Assembly (NCBI RefSeq): GCF_036924715.1
Contig: NZ_JAZHSB010000001.1
Location: forward strand, 2,347,001 to 2,411,000
Direction of reading: 5' to 3'
DNA from: Bradyrhizobium sp. AZCC 1721
GTDB lineage: Bacteria; Pseudomonadota; Alphaproteobacteria; Rhizobiales; Xanthobacteraceae
DNA: 64,000 nucleotides
Shown here: positions 35,355 to 45,470 of the stretch, piece by piece
Layout of the letters: each line of letters opens with the position of its first letter
How positions within the stretch are numbered: the stretch's first letter is position 1
Made by a program: the position numbers and the translations under genes
Notes under the pieces: generated by a model
Seen by the model: only the letters and a program-made list of their open reading frames with translations
The model's database searches: none
Told to the model about the DNA's origin: nothing

Positions 35355-37418
35355 GTGGCCATTTCGTTTGGTCGACTCCGAATCATGCCCCGCATCCTGT
35401 GCGCGCTGCTGGTTCCTTCACTTGGCCTGTTGCTGGCCTCATCGATCGTCGTGCGCGAAAAGGCGGCGACGGTCGGGGAAATGCAAAAACTCTCCACACT
35501 TGCCGGCCTCGCCACGCGCGTCAGCGGGCTGGTGCACGAGATGCAGCGGGAGCGCGGTGCCTCCGCGGTTTTCCTGGGCAGCAAAGGCGAACAGCTAAAG
35601 CGAGAGCTTCCCGAACAGCGCTTGCTCACCGACGCGCAGCGCCAGACGCTCGGAGCCGCGCTCAAGGACTTTGATGTCAAGGCAGCCGGCGGTCAACTTG
35701 CCACGATCCTGGACGATGCAATGGCGCAGGTCGCGCGACTCGAGGCGATCAGGCAAGACGTCAGCTCCCTCAAGATGGCTGCCGCAGACTCGAACGTCTA
35801 TTTCACGACCACCATCGGCCGCCTGCTCGACGTCGGGCTGGAAATCTCCCAGCTAGTAACCAACGTCAATGTCGCCCGCACCCTTTCGGCCTATTCAAGC
35901 TTCATGCAGGCCAAGGAACGGTCCGGGCAGGAGCGGGCAACGGGTGCCCCTGGATTTGCCGCTGGCAAATTCAACCTCGCCCAGTATCGTCTTTTCGCCG
36001 GCGTCGTCGCCAATCAGAATACCTATTTCGCCCTGTTTAAGTCATATGCCACCAGCGACGATCAGGTCTTCCTCGCGACAACGGTCGTTGGGGAGCCGGT
36101 GACCGAAGTTGATCGCATGCGGAAAATGGCGATCGAGACGTCCCCGGGCGAGCCGCTGAGCGGCGCCGATGGCGCACATTGGTATAAAATGACCACGGCG
36201 CGCATCGACCTGATGAAAAAAGTCGAAGACCATCTTGCCGGAAATCTCCTCGCTTTGGCGGAGCGTACCCGGGTGACGGCGGAATCGGCATTTTGGACCG
36301 CCCTTGGCATTGCCGCGGCGGTAATCATTCTGACGGGCGTCCTTGGGCTACTCATCGTACGCAGCATCATACGACCCCTTATCGGCCTCACTTCCGGCAT
36401 GAAGGAACTCGCCGGCGGCAATTTCGGCGTGGTTCTTCCAGGGCTCGACCGCAAGGACGAGATCGGCGACATGGCGTTTGCCATCGAGGCATTCAAGCTG
36501 AAGGCTGCGGACAAGGCCCGCGACGAAGCTGAAGCCAGGATCAAGCAGGATCAGATCGCAGCGGGGCAACGCAAGGCGGATATGAGCAAGATGGCCGACG
36601 ATTTCGAGGCAGCAGTCGGCCGGATCGTCGAAGCCGTGTCGTCGGCATCCAGCCAGCTCGAGGTGTCGGCGGGTACGCTGACGTCGACCGCGGAACGCGC
36701 GCAGGAACTCGCGACGACGGTCGCCTCGGCCTCCGAGGAAGCCTCGACCAACGTGCAGTCGGTAGCGTCGGCCACCGAAGAGATGGCGTCATCCGTCACC
36801 GAGATCAGCCGCCAAGTGCAGGAATCGGCACGGATGGCCAACGACGCCGTGGAGCAGGCCCGCACGACCAATGACCGCGTCAGCGAATTGTCGAAGGCGG
36901 CAACCCGCATCGGTGACGTCGTCGAACTGATCAACACCATCGCCGGCCAGACCAACCTGCTTGCGCTCAACGCCACCATCGAGGCGGCGCGCGCCGGCGA
37001 GGCCGGCCGCGGCTTCGCGGTCGTGGCCTCCGAGGTCAAGGCACTGGCCGAGCAGACCGCAAAAGCCACCGGCGAAATCGGCCAACAGATCACCGGCATC
37101 CAGGCCGCCACCCAGGAATCCGTGAACGCGATCCAGGCGATCAGCGGCACCATCGAGAAGCTGTCGGAGATTTCGTCGACGATTGCGGCGGCCGTGGAAG
37201 AGCAGGGCGCCGCGACGCAGGAAATCTCCCGCAACGTGCAGCAGGCGGCCATGGGCACCCAGCAGGTGTCCTCCAACATTACCGACGTGCAGCGCGGCGC
37301 CAGCGAAACCGGATCGGCGTCCTCGCAGGTGCTCGCGGCGGCGCAATCGCTGTCAGGCGACTCGAACCGCCTCAAGCTCGAGGTCGGCCGCTTCCTCGAC
37401 TCGGTGCGGGCGGCGTGA
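35355..37418 (+). CDS. methyl-accepting chemotaxis protein 4 with NIT (nitrate/nitrite-sensing-like) domain
   Basis: 687 residues. After the first membrane helix ([20 protein letters not shown]) the periplasmic part has [16 protein letters not shown] and [17 protein letters not shown], the two conserved helices of the NIT domain, known in nitrate sensors such as NasR. A second membrane helix ([22 protein letters not shown]), HAMP and signalling domains follow. The start is taken as GTG at 35355, with GGAG 7 bases upstream; a longer start at 35295 lacks a ribosome site. The last 280 residues are nearly identical to receptor 3. Confidence 0.9.
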   Translation: MAISFGRLRIMPRILCALLVPSLGLLLASSIVVREKAATVGEMQKLSTLAGLATRVSGLVHEMQRERGASAVFLGSKGEQLKRELPEQRLLTDAQRQTLGAALKDFDVKAAGGQLATILDDAMAQVARLEAIRQDVSSLKMAAADSNVYFTTTIGRLLDVGLEISQLVTNVNVARTLSAYSSFMQAKERSGQERATGAPGFAAGKFNLAQYRLFAGVVANQNTYFALFKSYATSDDQVFLATTVVGEPVTEVDRMRKMAIETSPGEPLSGADGAHWYKMTTARIDLMKKVEDHLAGNLLALAERTRVTAESAFWTALGIAAAVIILTGVLGLLIVRSIIRPLIGLTSGMKELAGGNFGVVLPGLDRKDEIGDMAFAIEAFKLKAADKARDEAEARIKQDQIAAGQRKADMSKMADDFEAAVGRIVEAVSSASSQLEVSAGTLTSTAERAQELATTVASASEEASTNVQSVASATEEMASSVTEISRQVQESARMANDAVEQARTTNDRVSELSKAATRIGDVVELINTIAGQTNLLALNATIEAARAGEAGRGFAVVASEVKALAEQTAKATGEIGQQITGIQAATQESVNAIQAISGTIEKLSEISSTIAAAVEEQGAATQEISRNVQQAAMGTQQVSSNITDVQRGASETGSASSQVLAAAQSLSGDSNRLKLEVGRFLDSVRAA
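36571..37418 (+). repeat. 848-bp near-identical repeat, copy 2 (receptor 4)
   Basis: Partner of 34199-35046. The identity begins sharply at the end of the linker after HAMP and runs to the stop codon, while the sensor halves of the two genes are unrelated. Confidence 0.92.
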
Positions 37419-37441
37419 TCCTCGTACCTGCTATTCGGTTC

Positions 37442-37466
37442 GAAGCCGGCGCCTCATGCCGGCTTC
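37442..37466 (+). terminator. hairpin after chemoreceptor 4
   Basis: GAAGCCGGC (37442-37450) pairs perfectly with GCCGGCTTC (37458-37466). There is no T run, so termination strength is uncertain. Confidence 0.5.
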
Positions 37467-37552
37467 GCGATCGCTGGCGATCCGAATCAGAAACGGGAAT
37501 TGCCATGAGCCGTCGGCTTTTCGGCTGCAAGAGGAACGGGAGACATCCGTAG

Positions 37553-37568
37553 ATCGCAAAATTGCGAT
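37553..37568. promoter_or_regulatory. perfect palindrome upstream of AraC-type gene
   Basis: ATCGCAA-AA-TTGCGAT, 7-base arms around two bases, about 110 bases before the regulator start. It is a candidate operator; the protein that binds it is unknown. Confidence 0.4.
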
Positions 37569-37677
37569 TGCGGCACGTGCCGATCAATCGCCTTGAGCGA
37601 AACTTGGAGCAAATGTGGCGAACGAACTTCCGTAATCGGGAAAAAGTGGTAAGACGCAAAGGCATCGTGACGATTTG

Positions 37678-38712
37678 ATGTCAAAAGGTCTGGTGCCAGA
37701 AGATCTGCCATGGATCGCTACCGATGGCTCGGATGACCGCCGCGTGTCGTTGCTTGATGAACTAGTTGAATCTGAGTTCGTAAAGATTAGCCGGTCTCTG
37801 GACGTCGATCGTTTCCGGAGCATCGAAGGACTGGGCGATGCCAAGAGCATTCCGATCGACGCCAAGGACTTCGCCGCCGCTTTCGCCTCGTTGAAGCTGA
37901 AGTCCTGTTCGGTCCATCTGCAGCGGACGTTCCCTCGAATTCTGCAAATGCAGTATTCCACGACCGGCGCGATCGTCGGCTTCACGATGGACGATGCCGC
38001 TTCGTTGATCATCAACGGCGTTGAAGCCCGCGCGCCGGCCTTGCTCCTGGTCAAGGGTACCACGACGTGTGAGATCGTGGAGCAGCAGGCCAATCTGGTG
38101 GCGCTTCTGAATTTTGCTTCCATCGACGATCGCGGCTGGCCAGGCGATGCCGATAGCGCTCAATTGATCGCGACGCTGCCGGATAGATGCGAGGCACTCC
38201 GGGTGACGGTTCGCGATGTCCTGACGCTCGCTTCGCATTCGCCCAATAGCTTCGCACAGCCGAACGTGATCGAGCACGTTGAAGAATCGATTCTGCAGGC
38301 GGTCGATCTGGCGATGGCTGCGGCATCGCCCACACCCGAAGCCAAGCGCCTCAGTCTGAGCCACTATCTGGCGCTGGTCCGAAAGCTCGACGAGTTCGTG
38401 GCTGACAGCGCCGGCAAGACGTTGTACAGCGCCGACGTGGCGCGGCAACTCGGGGTCTCGGTGCGGACGCTGCATAACGCCGTGGTTGCCATTCGCGGCA
38501 TGAGCATGCACCGCTACATGCGGCTGCGGCGGCTGTGGAATGTACGACAACAACTGGTGCGCGGCGCATCGGTGCAGTCGGTGAAGGCGGTGGCGCTCGT
38601 GAACGGCTTCTGGCACATGGGCGAGTTCACCGCGCTCTATCGCGAGTTGTTTGGCGAAACACCGCAGCAGACGCTGTCGGCAGCCCGCAAGCAGACGGAC
38701 AATCCGACGTGA
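37678..38712 (+). CDS. AraC family transcriptional regulator
   Basis: 344 residues. Residues 1-210 form an AraC-binding-like effector domain with no close family that I recognise. The C-terminal 110 residues carry two helix-turn-helix motifs: ADVARQLGVSVRTLHNAVVAI and SVKAVALVNGFWHMGEFTALYRELFGETP, the latter close to the AraC signature. The start is ATG at 37678 (a TTG sits 3 bases before). It is placed between chemoreceptors 4 and 5 on the same strand and may regulate one or more of them, though the neighbourhood is the only evidence. Confidence 0.85.
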   Translation: MSKGLVPEDLPWIATDGSDDRRVSLLDELVESEFVKISRSLDVDRFRSIEGLGDAKSIPIDAKDFAAAFASLKLKSCSVHLQRTFPRILQMQYSTTGAIVGFTMDDAASLIINGVEARAPALLLVKGTTTCEIVEQQANLVALLNFASIDDRGWPGDADSAQLIATLPDRCEALRVTVRDVLTLASHSPNSFAQPNVIEHVEESILQAVDLAMAAASPTPEAKRLSLSHYLALVRKLDEFVADSAGKTLYSADVARQLGVSVRTLHNAVVAIRGMSMHRYMRLRRLWNVRQQLVRGASVQSVKAVALVNGFWHMGEFTALYRELFGETPQQTLSAARKQTDNPT

Positions 38713-38970
38713 TGGCGATAAAGCGCGCCGCGCTTCCGTAATACTACCAGTTCCCGGACCGTGCCGCCTTAGACGCTGGTTAACCATCGTATGAAAGCCT
38801 GACGGTCATGGGTGCCGCTCTGTGGCTATGCCGCCGCAGGAGCCTTTCGTTCGCAACGAACCGGCTCGTCCCAAATTGGCCCGGCACTTCTTCACCGTGA
38901 TCCCGCTCTGCGGGAAACAACGGCATCGCTGTGATTTCCCCGGGTCGTTTCATTTGAAGGACGCAAAGCC
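38713..38970. other. 258-base gap before chemoreceptor 5
   Basis: No gene is visible. CCGTA-N5-AC at 38736-38747 matches the first half of the motif found before receptors 2-4, but the AAATTAA half is absent. A small inverted repeat GTTCG-CAA-CGAAC lies near 38850. Confidence 0.5.
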
Positions 38971-40710
38971 ATGTCCCGCTTCATCCTGAACCTGTCGATC
39001 AGCGCCAAGCTCGGCATCGCCTCGGGCCTCGGCGTTCTGCTTGTTGGCGCGATGGCGATCAATCAAATGCGGGCAAATGCGGCAATGCGCGATCTCGACG
39101 TTGGTGTGTCGGCGCAGCAGGCGGTCGCGCGGGATGCGGTGGATGCGAAGGCGTCGATTAACGGCATGCAGACCGGCGTTCGCGATATTCGCCTCGCTAA
39201 CAGTTCGGCGCATTTGCAAAGAGCCAATGATTATCTGGCCGCCGGGCTGAAATCGGTTAGTCACCTCACCGAGGAGATGCTGAAACTGTCGCACGCCGCC
39301 GAAAATCGCACACGCATCGAGAAGCTCAAGACGAGGGCTTCTGATTACGTTAAGGAAGCTCAGCAGATCGTGAAGGTGCGAGGCGAAGCGATTGCCGCAG
39401 AGGGCGCTCCCGACGCCGCAGCTCGAATCGCGAAGCTGAATGAGGAGACAGTCCGCACCGCGCGCGAGGTCACGCTGCCGATCGCGGCCGAACTCGAATC
39501 GCTTGCCAACCAGATCGCCGAGTTCGCCAAGCAGAGCGTAGAGAAGGAAAAGGCCCAAGCCGCCCGCGAAATGACGGCGGCCGAGCAGATGTCGATGACA
39601 ATCAGTCTCTGCACGATCCTGTTGCTGATCGGAACCAGCATATTTTCGTTCTTCATGATCGGCCGCCCGATGCGTGCGCTGAGCGTGTCGATGGACGAGC
39701 TCGCCGGCGGCAATTTCGCGGTGGTGCTGCCGGGCCTCGGGCGCAAGGACGAGCTCGGCGCAGTCGCCGGCGCGGTCGAGAAATTCAAGGTCGTGTCCGA
39801 GCAGAAAGCCCGGGACGAGGCGGAAGCCAAGATCAGGCAGGACCAGATCGCCGCCCAGCAGCGCAAGGCCGAAATGGTCCGCCTCGCGGATTCCTTCGAG
39901 ACGGCGGTCGGCGAGATCGTCGAAACCGTATCCTCGGCTTCGACCGAATTGGAAGCTTCGGCCAAAACGCTGACCGCGACGGCCGAGCGCGCGCAGCAGG
40001 TCACGACCACGGTGGCTGCTGCTTCCGAGGAGGCGACCACCAACGTGCAGTCGGTTGCATCGGCGACCGAGGAACTGTCGTCTTCGGTCAACGAGATCAG
40101 CCGTCAGGTGCAGGAGTCGGCGCGGATGGCGGGTGAAGCCGTCGACCAGGCGCGCGTCACCAACGATCGCGTCAGCGAATTGTCGAAGGCGGCAGCGCGC
40201 ATCGGCGACGTGGTCGAACTCATCAACACCATTGCAGGCCAGACCAACCTGCTGGCGCTCAACGCGACCATCGAGGCGGCGCGCGCGGGCGAGGCCGGCC
40301 GCGGCTTTGCGGTGGTGGCGTCGGAAGTGAAGGCGCTCGCCGAGCAGACCGCCAAGGCGACCGGCGAGATCAGTCAGCAGATATCAGGCATCCAGGGCGC
40401 GACTCACGAATCCGTCGGCGCGATCAAGGAAATCAGCGGCACCATCGAACGGCTGGCCGAGATCGCCTCGACCATCGCGGCCGCCGTGGAAGAGCAGGGC
40501 GCGGCAACCCAGGAAATCTCCCGCAATGTGCAGCAGGCGGCCGACGGCACCCAGCAGGTTTCGGCCAACATCACCGACGTGCAACGCGGGGCGAGCGAGA
40601 CCGGCTCGGCTTCCGCGCAGGTGCTTTCGGCGGCACAGTCGCTCTCTGCCGATTCGAACCGCCTCAAGCTCGAGGTCGGCAAGTTCCTGGATACGGTGCG
40701 GGCGGCGTGA
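38971..40710 (+). CDS. methyl-accepting chemotaxis protein 5 (four-helix-bundle sensor)
   Basis: 579 residues. Membrane helix near residues 10-30 ([17 protein letters not shown]), helical periplasmic domain to about 205, second helix ([23 protein letters not shown]), HAMP ([18 protein letters not shown]) and signalling domain with [20 protein letters not shown]. The ATG at 38971 follows GAAGGACGCAAAGCC. The HAMP region is closest to receptor 4 in this set, while the last 150 residues resemble receptor 1. Ligand unknown. Confidence 0.92.
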   Translation: MSRFILNLSISAKLGIASGLGVLLVGAMAINQMRANAAMRDLDVGVSAQQAVARDAVDAKASINGMQTGVRDIRLANSSAHLQRANDYLAAGLKSVSHLTEEMLKLSHAAENRTRIEKLKTRASDYVKEAQQIVKVRGEAIAAEGAPDAAARIAKLNEETVRTAREVTLPIAAELESLANQIAEFAKQSVEKEKAQAAREMTAAEQMSMTISLCTILLLIGTSIFSFFMIGRPMRALSVSMDELAGGNFAVVLPGLGRKDELGAVAGAVEKFKVVSEQKARDEAEAKIRQDQIAAQQRKAEMVRLADSFETAVGEIVETVSSASTELEASAKTLTATAERAQQVTTTVAAASEEATTNVQSVASATEELSSSVNEISRQVQESARMAGEAVDQARVTNDRVSELSKAAARIGDVVELINTIAGQTNLLALNATIEAARAGEAGRGFAVVASEVKALAEQTAKATGEISQQISGIQGATHESVGAIKEISGTIERLAEIASTIAAAVEEQGAATQEISRNVQQAADGTQQVSANITDVQRGASETGSASAQVLSAAQSLSADSNRLKLEVGKFLDTVRAA

Positions 40711-40720
40711 TGGTCCCATC

Positions 40721-40769
40721 GTGCCCCGGACGCAGCGCAGTACTGCGCGCCGCACCGCGTCCGGGACAC
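40721..40769. terminator. long hairpin between convergent genes
   Basis: GTGCCCCGGACGC (40721-40733) pairs with GCGTCCGGGACAC (40757-40769) with one mismatch, and the inner GCGCAGTACTGCGC (40735-40748) is a perfect palindrome. It lies between receptor 5 and the thiolase-like gene, both ending here, so it probably terminates both. Confidence 0.7.
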
Positions 40770-40774
40770 GAGGA

Positions 40775-42292
40775 CTATCCTGCCCGCCATTCCAGCACGC
40801 CATCATCCGCGGCAACGATATCGCCGACCGACCCAACCGGCGTCTGGTCCATGTTCAAGAGATGCTTGAGCGTTGCTGCGTCACCAGCGGGCACACGCGC
40901 CAGCGCCCGCGCATCCTGCTCGGTGCGCAGCATCACGACGCCGTGCTCGACCTCGCCCTTGCCCTTGTAGATCACGGTAAAGCTCTCGACTTTGCCTTTG
41001 CCTGAGGCCTCGGTGACGAAATCCGGCACCGGGCGGCGGTTGCGGTCGGCCTCGGCCTGCACGCTGGTGTCCTGGGCGAGCGGTCCCTTCGGCGCTTCGC
41101 GCGACAATACCAGTCCGTGATGCTTGGTGACGAAGCCGCCCTGGCCGTAGAGCAGGCCGAGCTTGCCGCCTTCGCGCAGCTTCCGCACCATCGCAATAGC
41201 CGCGTGCGTCATATACGTGTTGAGCGGCGCGCCGAAGAAGGTGAGGCCGCCGGTCACCGTCGGCTGCACGTCGGGGCCCAGGCCGAGTGTCCGCCGCGCC
41301 ATCTTGGGTACGCAGGGAAAGCAGCTATAGAGCTCGATGGCATCGAATTTCCTGCCGTCGCCCTCGACCAGGTCCATCACCGCCTTCAGCACCGCGTTCT
41401 GCGGATGGCTTTCGTAAAACTGGTCGCGCACCAGATAGTCGCGCGGCTCCTCCGCCGACGCGCCGCCGATCGGATAGACCAGCCGCTGCTCGGCCACGCC
41501 GGCCGCGCGCGCTTTCGCTAGCGACGTCAGCAAGACAGCCCCGCCCATGTTCACGGTCGGGTTGGCCACCATCAGTTTTGTGTACGGCCACGCGATCAGC
41601 CGGTTCTCCGGCGTCGGCGTGATGATCTCTTCAGGTGCAAAACGCTTCTTCAGCCACGAATTTGGATTTTCTGACGCCACTTTCGAATAGGTCGACCATA
41701 GCGCGCCGGATTCGGCGAGCGCCTCGCGCGGCGTCTGGCCCCAATGCGCTGACGTGGCGGACTCATAGAGCGGATAGACGGTGATGGGGCGGAACACCCC
41801 GAGCTTCACCGCCATCGGCTTCTGAAACGCCGCGCCGCGCTTCGGCTCCTCGACGTCATGGGCGAACGGCGTCCATGGCAGGGCGATGCCGCCGCGCTCG
41901 GCCTTGGTTGCGGTGGATTGCGCTTCCGCGCCGCAGACCACCGCCACGCTGCACTCGACGCGCGCGATGCGCTTTGCGGCTTCGTGAATGTAGCGGATCG
42001 GGCTCTCGCCACCGACCGGGCCGTAATAGCAATGCGCCGGCGCAGCACCAAGCTTTGCTGCGAGCTGCTTCTCGGGATCGCGGTAGCGCCAGCTCAGGAA
42101 ATTGACGACGTCGAGCGAGCCGAGCTCGCCGAGCAGTTTTGCGCCGCTATCGGCTTCCGCGCGCCGCACCGCCTGCTCGAGCAGTGCCAGCGGTTCGAGG
42201 CCGGCGGCGATGTCCCTTGGCCGGTCGACGATTTCGCCGACGCCGACGATGACGGGAATGCGGTCTTCGGAGAGGGGGGAGTTGTTCGACAT
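40775..42292 (-). CDS. thiolase-like (SCP-x type) acetyl-CoA acetyltransferase homologue
   Basis: 505 residues, longer than the ordinary thiolases (about 390). The thiolase fold is recognisable (VIVGVGEIVDRP at the start, VNMGGAVLLTSLAKARA, ELYSCFPCVPKMARRTLGL). Key residues differ: around the usual nucleophile the sequence is GGESPIRYIHEAAKRIA without Cys, and where GHPxGA should stand it is FFGAPLNTYMTHAA. It may therefore catalyse a different condensation or cleavage, or use Cys of the SCFPC segment. It is downstream of the nitronate-monooxygenase-like gene on the same strand, with a palindromic repeat between. Confidence 0.8.
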   Translation of the reverse strand: MSNNSPLSEDRIPVIVGVGEIVDRPRDIAAGLEPLALLEQAVRRAEADSGAKLLGELGSLDVVNFLSWRYRDPEKQLAAKLGAAPAHCYYGPVGGESPIRYIHEAAKRIARVECSVAVVCGAEAQSTATKAERGGIALPWTPFAHDVEEPKRGAAFQKPMAVKLGVFRPITVYPLYESATSAHWGQTPREALAESGALWSTYSKVASENPNSWLKKRFAPEEIITPTPENRLIAWPYTKLMVANPTVNMGGAVLLTSLAKARAAGVAEQRLVYPIGGASAEEPRDYLVRDQFYESHPQNAVLKAVMDLVEGDGRKFDAIELYSCFPCVPKMARRTLGLGPDVQPTVTGGLTFFGAPLNTYMTHAAIAMVRKLREGGKLGLLYGQGGFVTKHHGLVLSREAPKGPLAQDTSVQAEADRNRRPVPDFVTEASGKGKVESFTVIYKGKGEVEHGVVMLRTEQDARALARVPAGDAATLKHLLNMDQTPVGSVGDIVAADDGVLEWRAG

Positions 42293-42337
42293 TTCTTCTT
42301 GTTTCGCTTTCGATCGATCAATTCGTAACTTGTTGTT

Positions 42338-42423
42338 CCGTCATTGCGAGGAGCGCAACGACGAAGCAATCCATACCTCCACATGTTGCGCTATGGATTG
42401 CTTCGCTTCGCTCGCAATGACGG
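42338..42423. repeat. family A palindromic repeat, copy 5
   Basis: CCGTCATTGCGAG and CTCGCAATGACGG outer arms, GAAGCAATCCAT and ATGGATTGCTTC inner arms, between two minus-strand genes. Confidence 0.9.
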
Positions 42424-42434
42424 GGTGAGAGCCG

Positions 42435-43568
42435 TCACTCCTCCATCAGCATGTTCATATGCTCCACCGCGTCGGCAAAATCTTCCTTGAACTCCTGCAC
42501 CACTGCGCCGGCCGACTTCACGCTGTCGATCAGGCCGACGCCCTGGCCGACGAAGTAAGTCACGAGATCGCGCGCCTGCACATTGCCGGCGGCGGCCGCG
42601 CGGTCGATCGAGTTGAAGGCGTCGCGGCTGATGATGCTTTGCAGCGGCATCGGCAAGGCGCCGGGGCTATCCGGTCCGCGGTCCCATGCATCGGTCCAGA
42701 CCGACCGCAATTGTCGTGCCGGCTTGCCGGTGCGACCCTTGGAGCGCACCGCGTCGCGCGAGGATGCGGCGATCATCTTCTCGCGGAAAATTTCCGTGGT
42801 CTCCGATTCCACCGTCGCCAGCCACACCGAGCCGGTCCAGGCGCCGGCCGCACCCATCGCCATGCAGGCCGCCATCTGCTTACCTGTCATGATGCCGCCG
42901 GCGGCCAGCACCGGCACGTCGCGGACCGGCTTGATCGCCTTGATCACCTCGGGCACCAGCACCATGGTCGAGACTTCGCCGCAATGGCCGCCGGCCTCGG
43001 TGCCTTGCGCAACCAAAATATCGACGCCGGCAGCGACCTGCCGCAGCGCGTGCTCTTTCGAACCAACGAGCGCCGCCACCGGCACGCCATGCTTGCGGCC
43101 CATGTCGATCATCTGTTTCGGCGGCACGCCGAGCGCGTTCGCAATCAGCTTGATCTGATGGCGAAACGAGACCTCGAGCACGTCAAGCGCGCGCTGCGCG
43201 TCGAACGGCTGCGGCTGGTTGTCGGCGACATTGGTCGTCGTCAACTCGACGCCGTATTTCTTCAGCAGGTTGCGGGTGAAATCGCGATGCTGCGGCGAAA
43301 TCCGCGCCTCCAGGCTCTTCCAGGTGACGTCCTTTTCGCCCGCGGTCGAAGTGTTTTCGGGGATCAGCACGTCGAGCCCGTAGGGCTTGCCATCGGTGTG
43401 ATCGTCGATCCATTTCAATTCCTGCTCGATCGTCTCGGGCGAATGCGCGGTCGCTCCCAGTACGCCAAACCCGCCGGCGCGGCTGACGGCGGCAACGACG
43501 TCGCGGCAATGGCTGAAAGCGAACAGGGGAAATTCAATTCCCAGCATGTCGCAGATTGGCGATTTCAT
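42435..43568 (-). CDS. nitronate monooxygenase family flavoprotein
   Basis: 377 residues, a TIM-barrel FMN protein of the NMO/2-nitropropane dioxygenase superfamily. FMN-binding motifs include AQGTEAGGHCG and VLAAGGIMTGKQMAACMAMGAAG. The N-terminal FPLFAFSHCRDVVAAVSRAGGFGVLG is typical. Many members are not nitronate oxidases but enoyl reductases or quinone reductases, so the reaction is open. The start at 43568 follows a strong GGGAGG; a longer frame to 43901 is rejected. It is divergent from a Baeyer-Villiger monooxygenase gene. Confidence 0.85.
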   Translation of the reverse strand: MKSPICDMLGIEFPLFAFSHCRDVVAAVSRAGGFGVLGATAHSPETIEQELKWIDDHTDGKPYGLDVLIPENTSTAGEKDVTWKSLEARISPQHRDFTRNLLKKYGVELTTTNVADNQPQPFDAQRALDVLEVSFRHQIKLIANALGVPPKQMIDMGRKHGVPVAALVGSKEHALRQVAAGVDILVAQGTEAGGHCGEVSTMVLVPEVIKAIKPVRDVPVLAAGGIMTGKQMAACMAMGAAGAWTGSVWLATVESETTEIFREKMIAASSRDAVRSKGRTGKPARQLRSVWTDAWDRGPDSPGALPMPLQSIISRDAFNSIDRAAAAGNVQARDLVTYFVGQGVGLIDSVKSAGAVVQEFKEDFADAVEHMNMLMEE

Positions 43569-43796
43569 GGTGACCTCCCGGCGGCAGCATTCCAGATTGC
43601 TGCTCGGCTTTCCGCGCGACGCTAGCCCATCGGAGCCTTGCATGCCAAGCGGCCTCACTCCTCCTCCTGAGGAGGGCTTGCAATTCCATCTCGCAAAATA
43701 TGCAGAGCACGGCCGCCGATTTGCGTCTTGCGCTTTGCTGCTATCGAGAGAATGCTGCCAATCAACCAAAAAGAACGTTTCAGGGAGCCCGTCTTC

Positions 43797-45467
43797 ATGT
43801 CCGCCATGATGTCCGCCATGCCGTCCGCCGCCGCCAAATTGCCCGAGGCCTACGACGTCGTCGTGGTCGGCGCGGGCTTCGCCGGCATGTATATGCTTCA
43901 CCGGTTGCGCGGGCAGGGGATGACGGCGCGGGTCTACGAGCAGGGCTCGGGCGTCGGCGGCACCTGGTACTGGAACCGCTATCCCGGCGCGCGCTGCGAC
44001 GTCGAGAGCATGCAGTATTCCTATTCATTCTCGGAAGAGCTGCAGCAGGAGTGGGACTGGAGCGAGCGCTATGCACCGCAGCCGGAGATTTTGAAATACG
44101 CCAACCACGTCGCCGACCGCTTCGATCTGCGAAGGGACATCCAGTTCGACACCTGCGTCGATCGTGCCGAGTTCGACGAGGCGACCTCCCTCTGGTCGGT
44201 AACGACTTCGGACGGCAAAACGGTGTCAGCAAAATTCGTCGTGCTCGCCACCGGCTGCCTGTCGAACGCGCGAATGCCCGACATCAAGGGTCTCGATCGG
44301 TTCACGGGCAAGGTCTACCACACCGGCCACTGGCCGCATGAGGAAGTCAATTTCACCGGCCAACGCATCGGCGTCATCGGCACGGGATCGTCGGGGATTC
44401 AGTCGGTGCCGGTCATCGCCGAACAGGCCAGCCATCTGACGGTATTTCAACGCACCGCAAATTTCTCGATTCCCGCCCGCAATGCGCCGCTGACGGAACA
44501 GGAGCGGCAGAAATTTCGCGCCAACTATCCCGAGATCCGGCGCTTCGCGCGCGAGGTCGCGAAGAACGGCATCTATACCGAGATGCCCGACCGCGGCGCG
44601 CTCGATGACGGCGACAACGAGCGCCGTGCGAAGTACGAGGCGCGCTGGAATCACGGCGGGCTTACCTTCATGTCGGTCTACAACAATCTTGCGCTCGACA
44701 AGACTGCCAATGACACCGCTGCGAATTTCGTCCGCGAGAAGATCGCAGGCATCGTCAAGGACCCGGAAACGGCAAAACTATTGCAGCCGAACAACCATCC
44801 GATCGGCTCAAAACGCATTTGCATCGACACCGATTATTTCGCGACCTTCAACCGCCCAAACGTGACGCTGGTCGACATCAAGTCGAATCCGATCGAAGAG
44901 ATCACCGAAAACGCCGTGCGCGTGGCCGGCAAAAACTACGAAGTCGACGCTCTGGTGTTGGCGACCGGTTTTGACGCGATGACGGGATCGGTGGCGAAGA
45001 TCGATATCAAGGGCTGCGACGGGCAGACGCTGAACCAGAAATGGGCCGCGGGCCCGCGCACCTATCTCGGCCTGATGAGCGCAGGCTTTCCCAACCTCTT
45101 TATCGTCACCGGCCCCGGCAGCCCGTCGGTGCTGTCCAACATGATCGTGTCGATCGAGCAGCATGTCGACTGGATCACCGACTGTCTCGCTTACATGCGC
45201 GATCGCGGGCTCGACACGATGGAGGCCGCCACCGAAGCCGAGGACAAATGGGTCGCCCATGTCAACGAGGTTGCCTACACCACGCTCTATCCGCAGGCCA
45301 ATTCCTGGTACATGGGGGCCAACGTCCCCGGCAAGCCGCGCATCTTCATGCCCTATATCGGCGGCGTCGGCCCCTACCGGCAGATCTGCAACGACGTCGC
45401 GGCCAAGGGCTATCAAGGATTTGTGATGGAGCGGGCGGAGGCGCCGCGCAAGGCGGCGGCCTCGTAA
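43797..45467 (+). CDS. Baeyer-Villiger flavin monooxygenase
   Basis: 556 residues. It has the FAD motif VGAGFAG at 24-30, the Baeyer-Villiger fingerprint F-x-G-x3-H-x3-W as FTGKVYHTGHW at 169-179, and the NADPH motif GVIGTGSSGIQ just after. Such enzymes insert oxygen next to a ketone, giving esters or lactones, and belong to the cyclohexanone/phenylacetone monooxygenase group. The start at 43797 follows AGGGAG; an extension to 43728 is possible but less likely. Hydrolases and CoA enzymes nearby could process the product. Substrate unknown. Confidence 0.92.
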   Translation: MSAMMSAMPSAAAKLPEAYDVVVVGAGFAGMYMLHRLRGQGMTARVYEQGSGVGGTWYWNRYPGARCDVESMQYSYSFSEELQQEWDWSERYAPQPEILKYANHVADRFDLRRDIQFDTCVDRAEFDEATSLWSVTTSDGKTVSAKFVVLATGCLSNARMPDIKGLDRFTGKVYHTGHWPHEEVNFTGQRIGVIGTGSSGIQSVPVIAEQASHLTVFQRTANFSIPARNAPLTEQERQKFRANYPEIRRFAREVAKNGIYTEMPDRGALDDGDNERRAKYEARWNHGGLTFMSVYNNLALDKTANDTAANFVREKIAGIVKDPETAKLLQPNNHPIGSKRICIDTDYFATFNRPNVTLVDIKSNPIEEITENAVRVAGKNYEVDALVLATGFDAMTGSVAKIDIKGCDGQTLNQKWAAGPRTYLGLMSAGFPNLFIVTGPGSPSVLSNMIVSIEQHVDWITDCLAYMRDRGLDTMEAATEAEDKWVAHVNEVAYTTLYPQANSWYMGANVPGKPRIFMPYIGGVGPYRQICNDVAAKGYQGFVMERAEAPRKAAAS

Positions 45468-45470
45468 TCG

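Noticed and set aside
36551..37375. Serine/alanine-rich open frames antisense to chemoreceptor signalling domains
   Set aside because: They recur in the same place in all the receptor genes because the coding strand is conserved, so they are shadows rather than genes.
38848..38862. Sigma-54 promoter before chemoreceptor 5
   Set aside because: I looked for GG-N10-GC with TGGCAC-N5-TTGC character; only weak partial matches are present.
42435..43901. Longer start for the nitronate-monooxygenase-like gene at 43901
   Set aside because: The extension would overlap the start of the divergent monooxygenase gene, and a strong GGGAGG site precedes the ATG at 43568.
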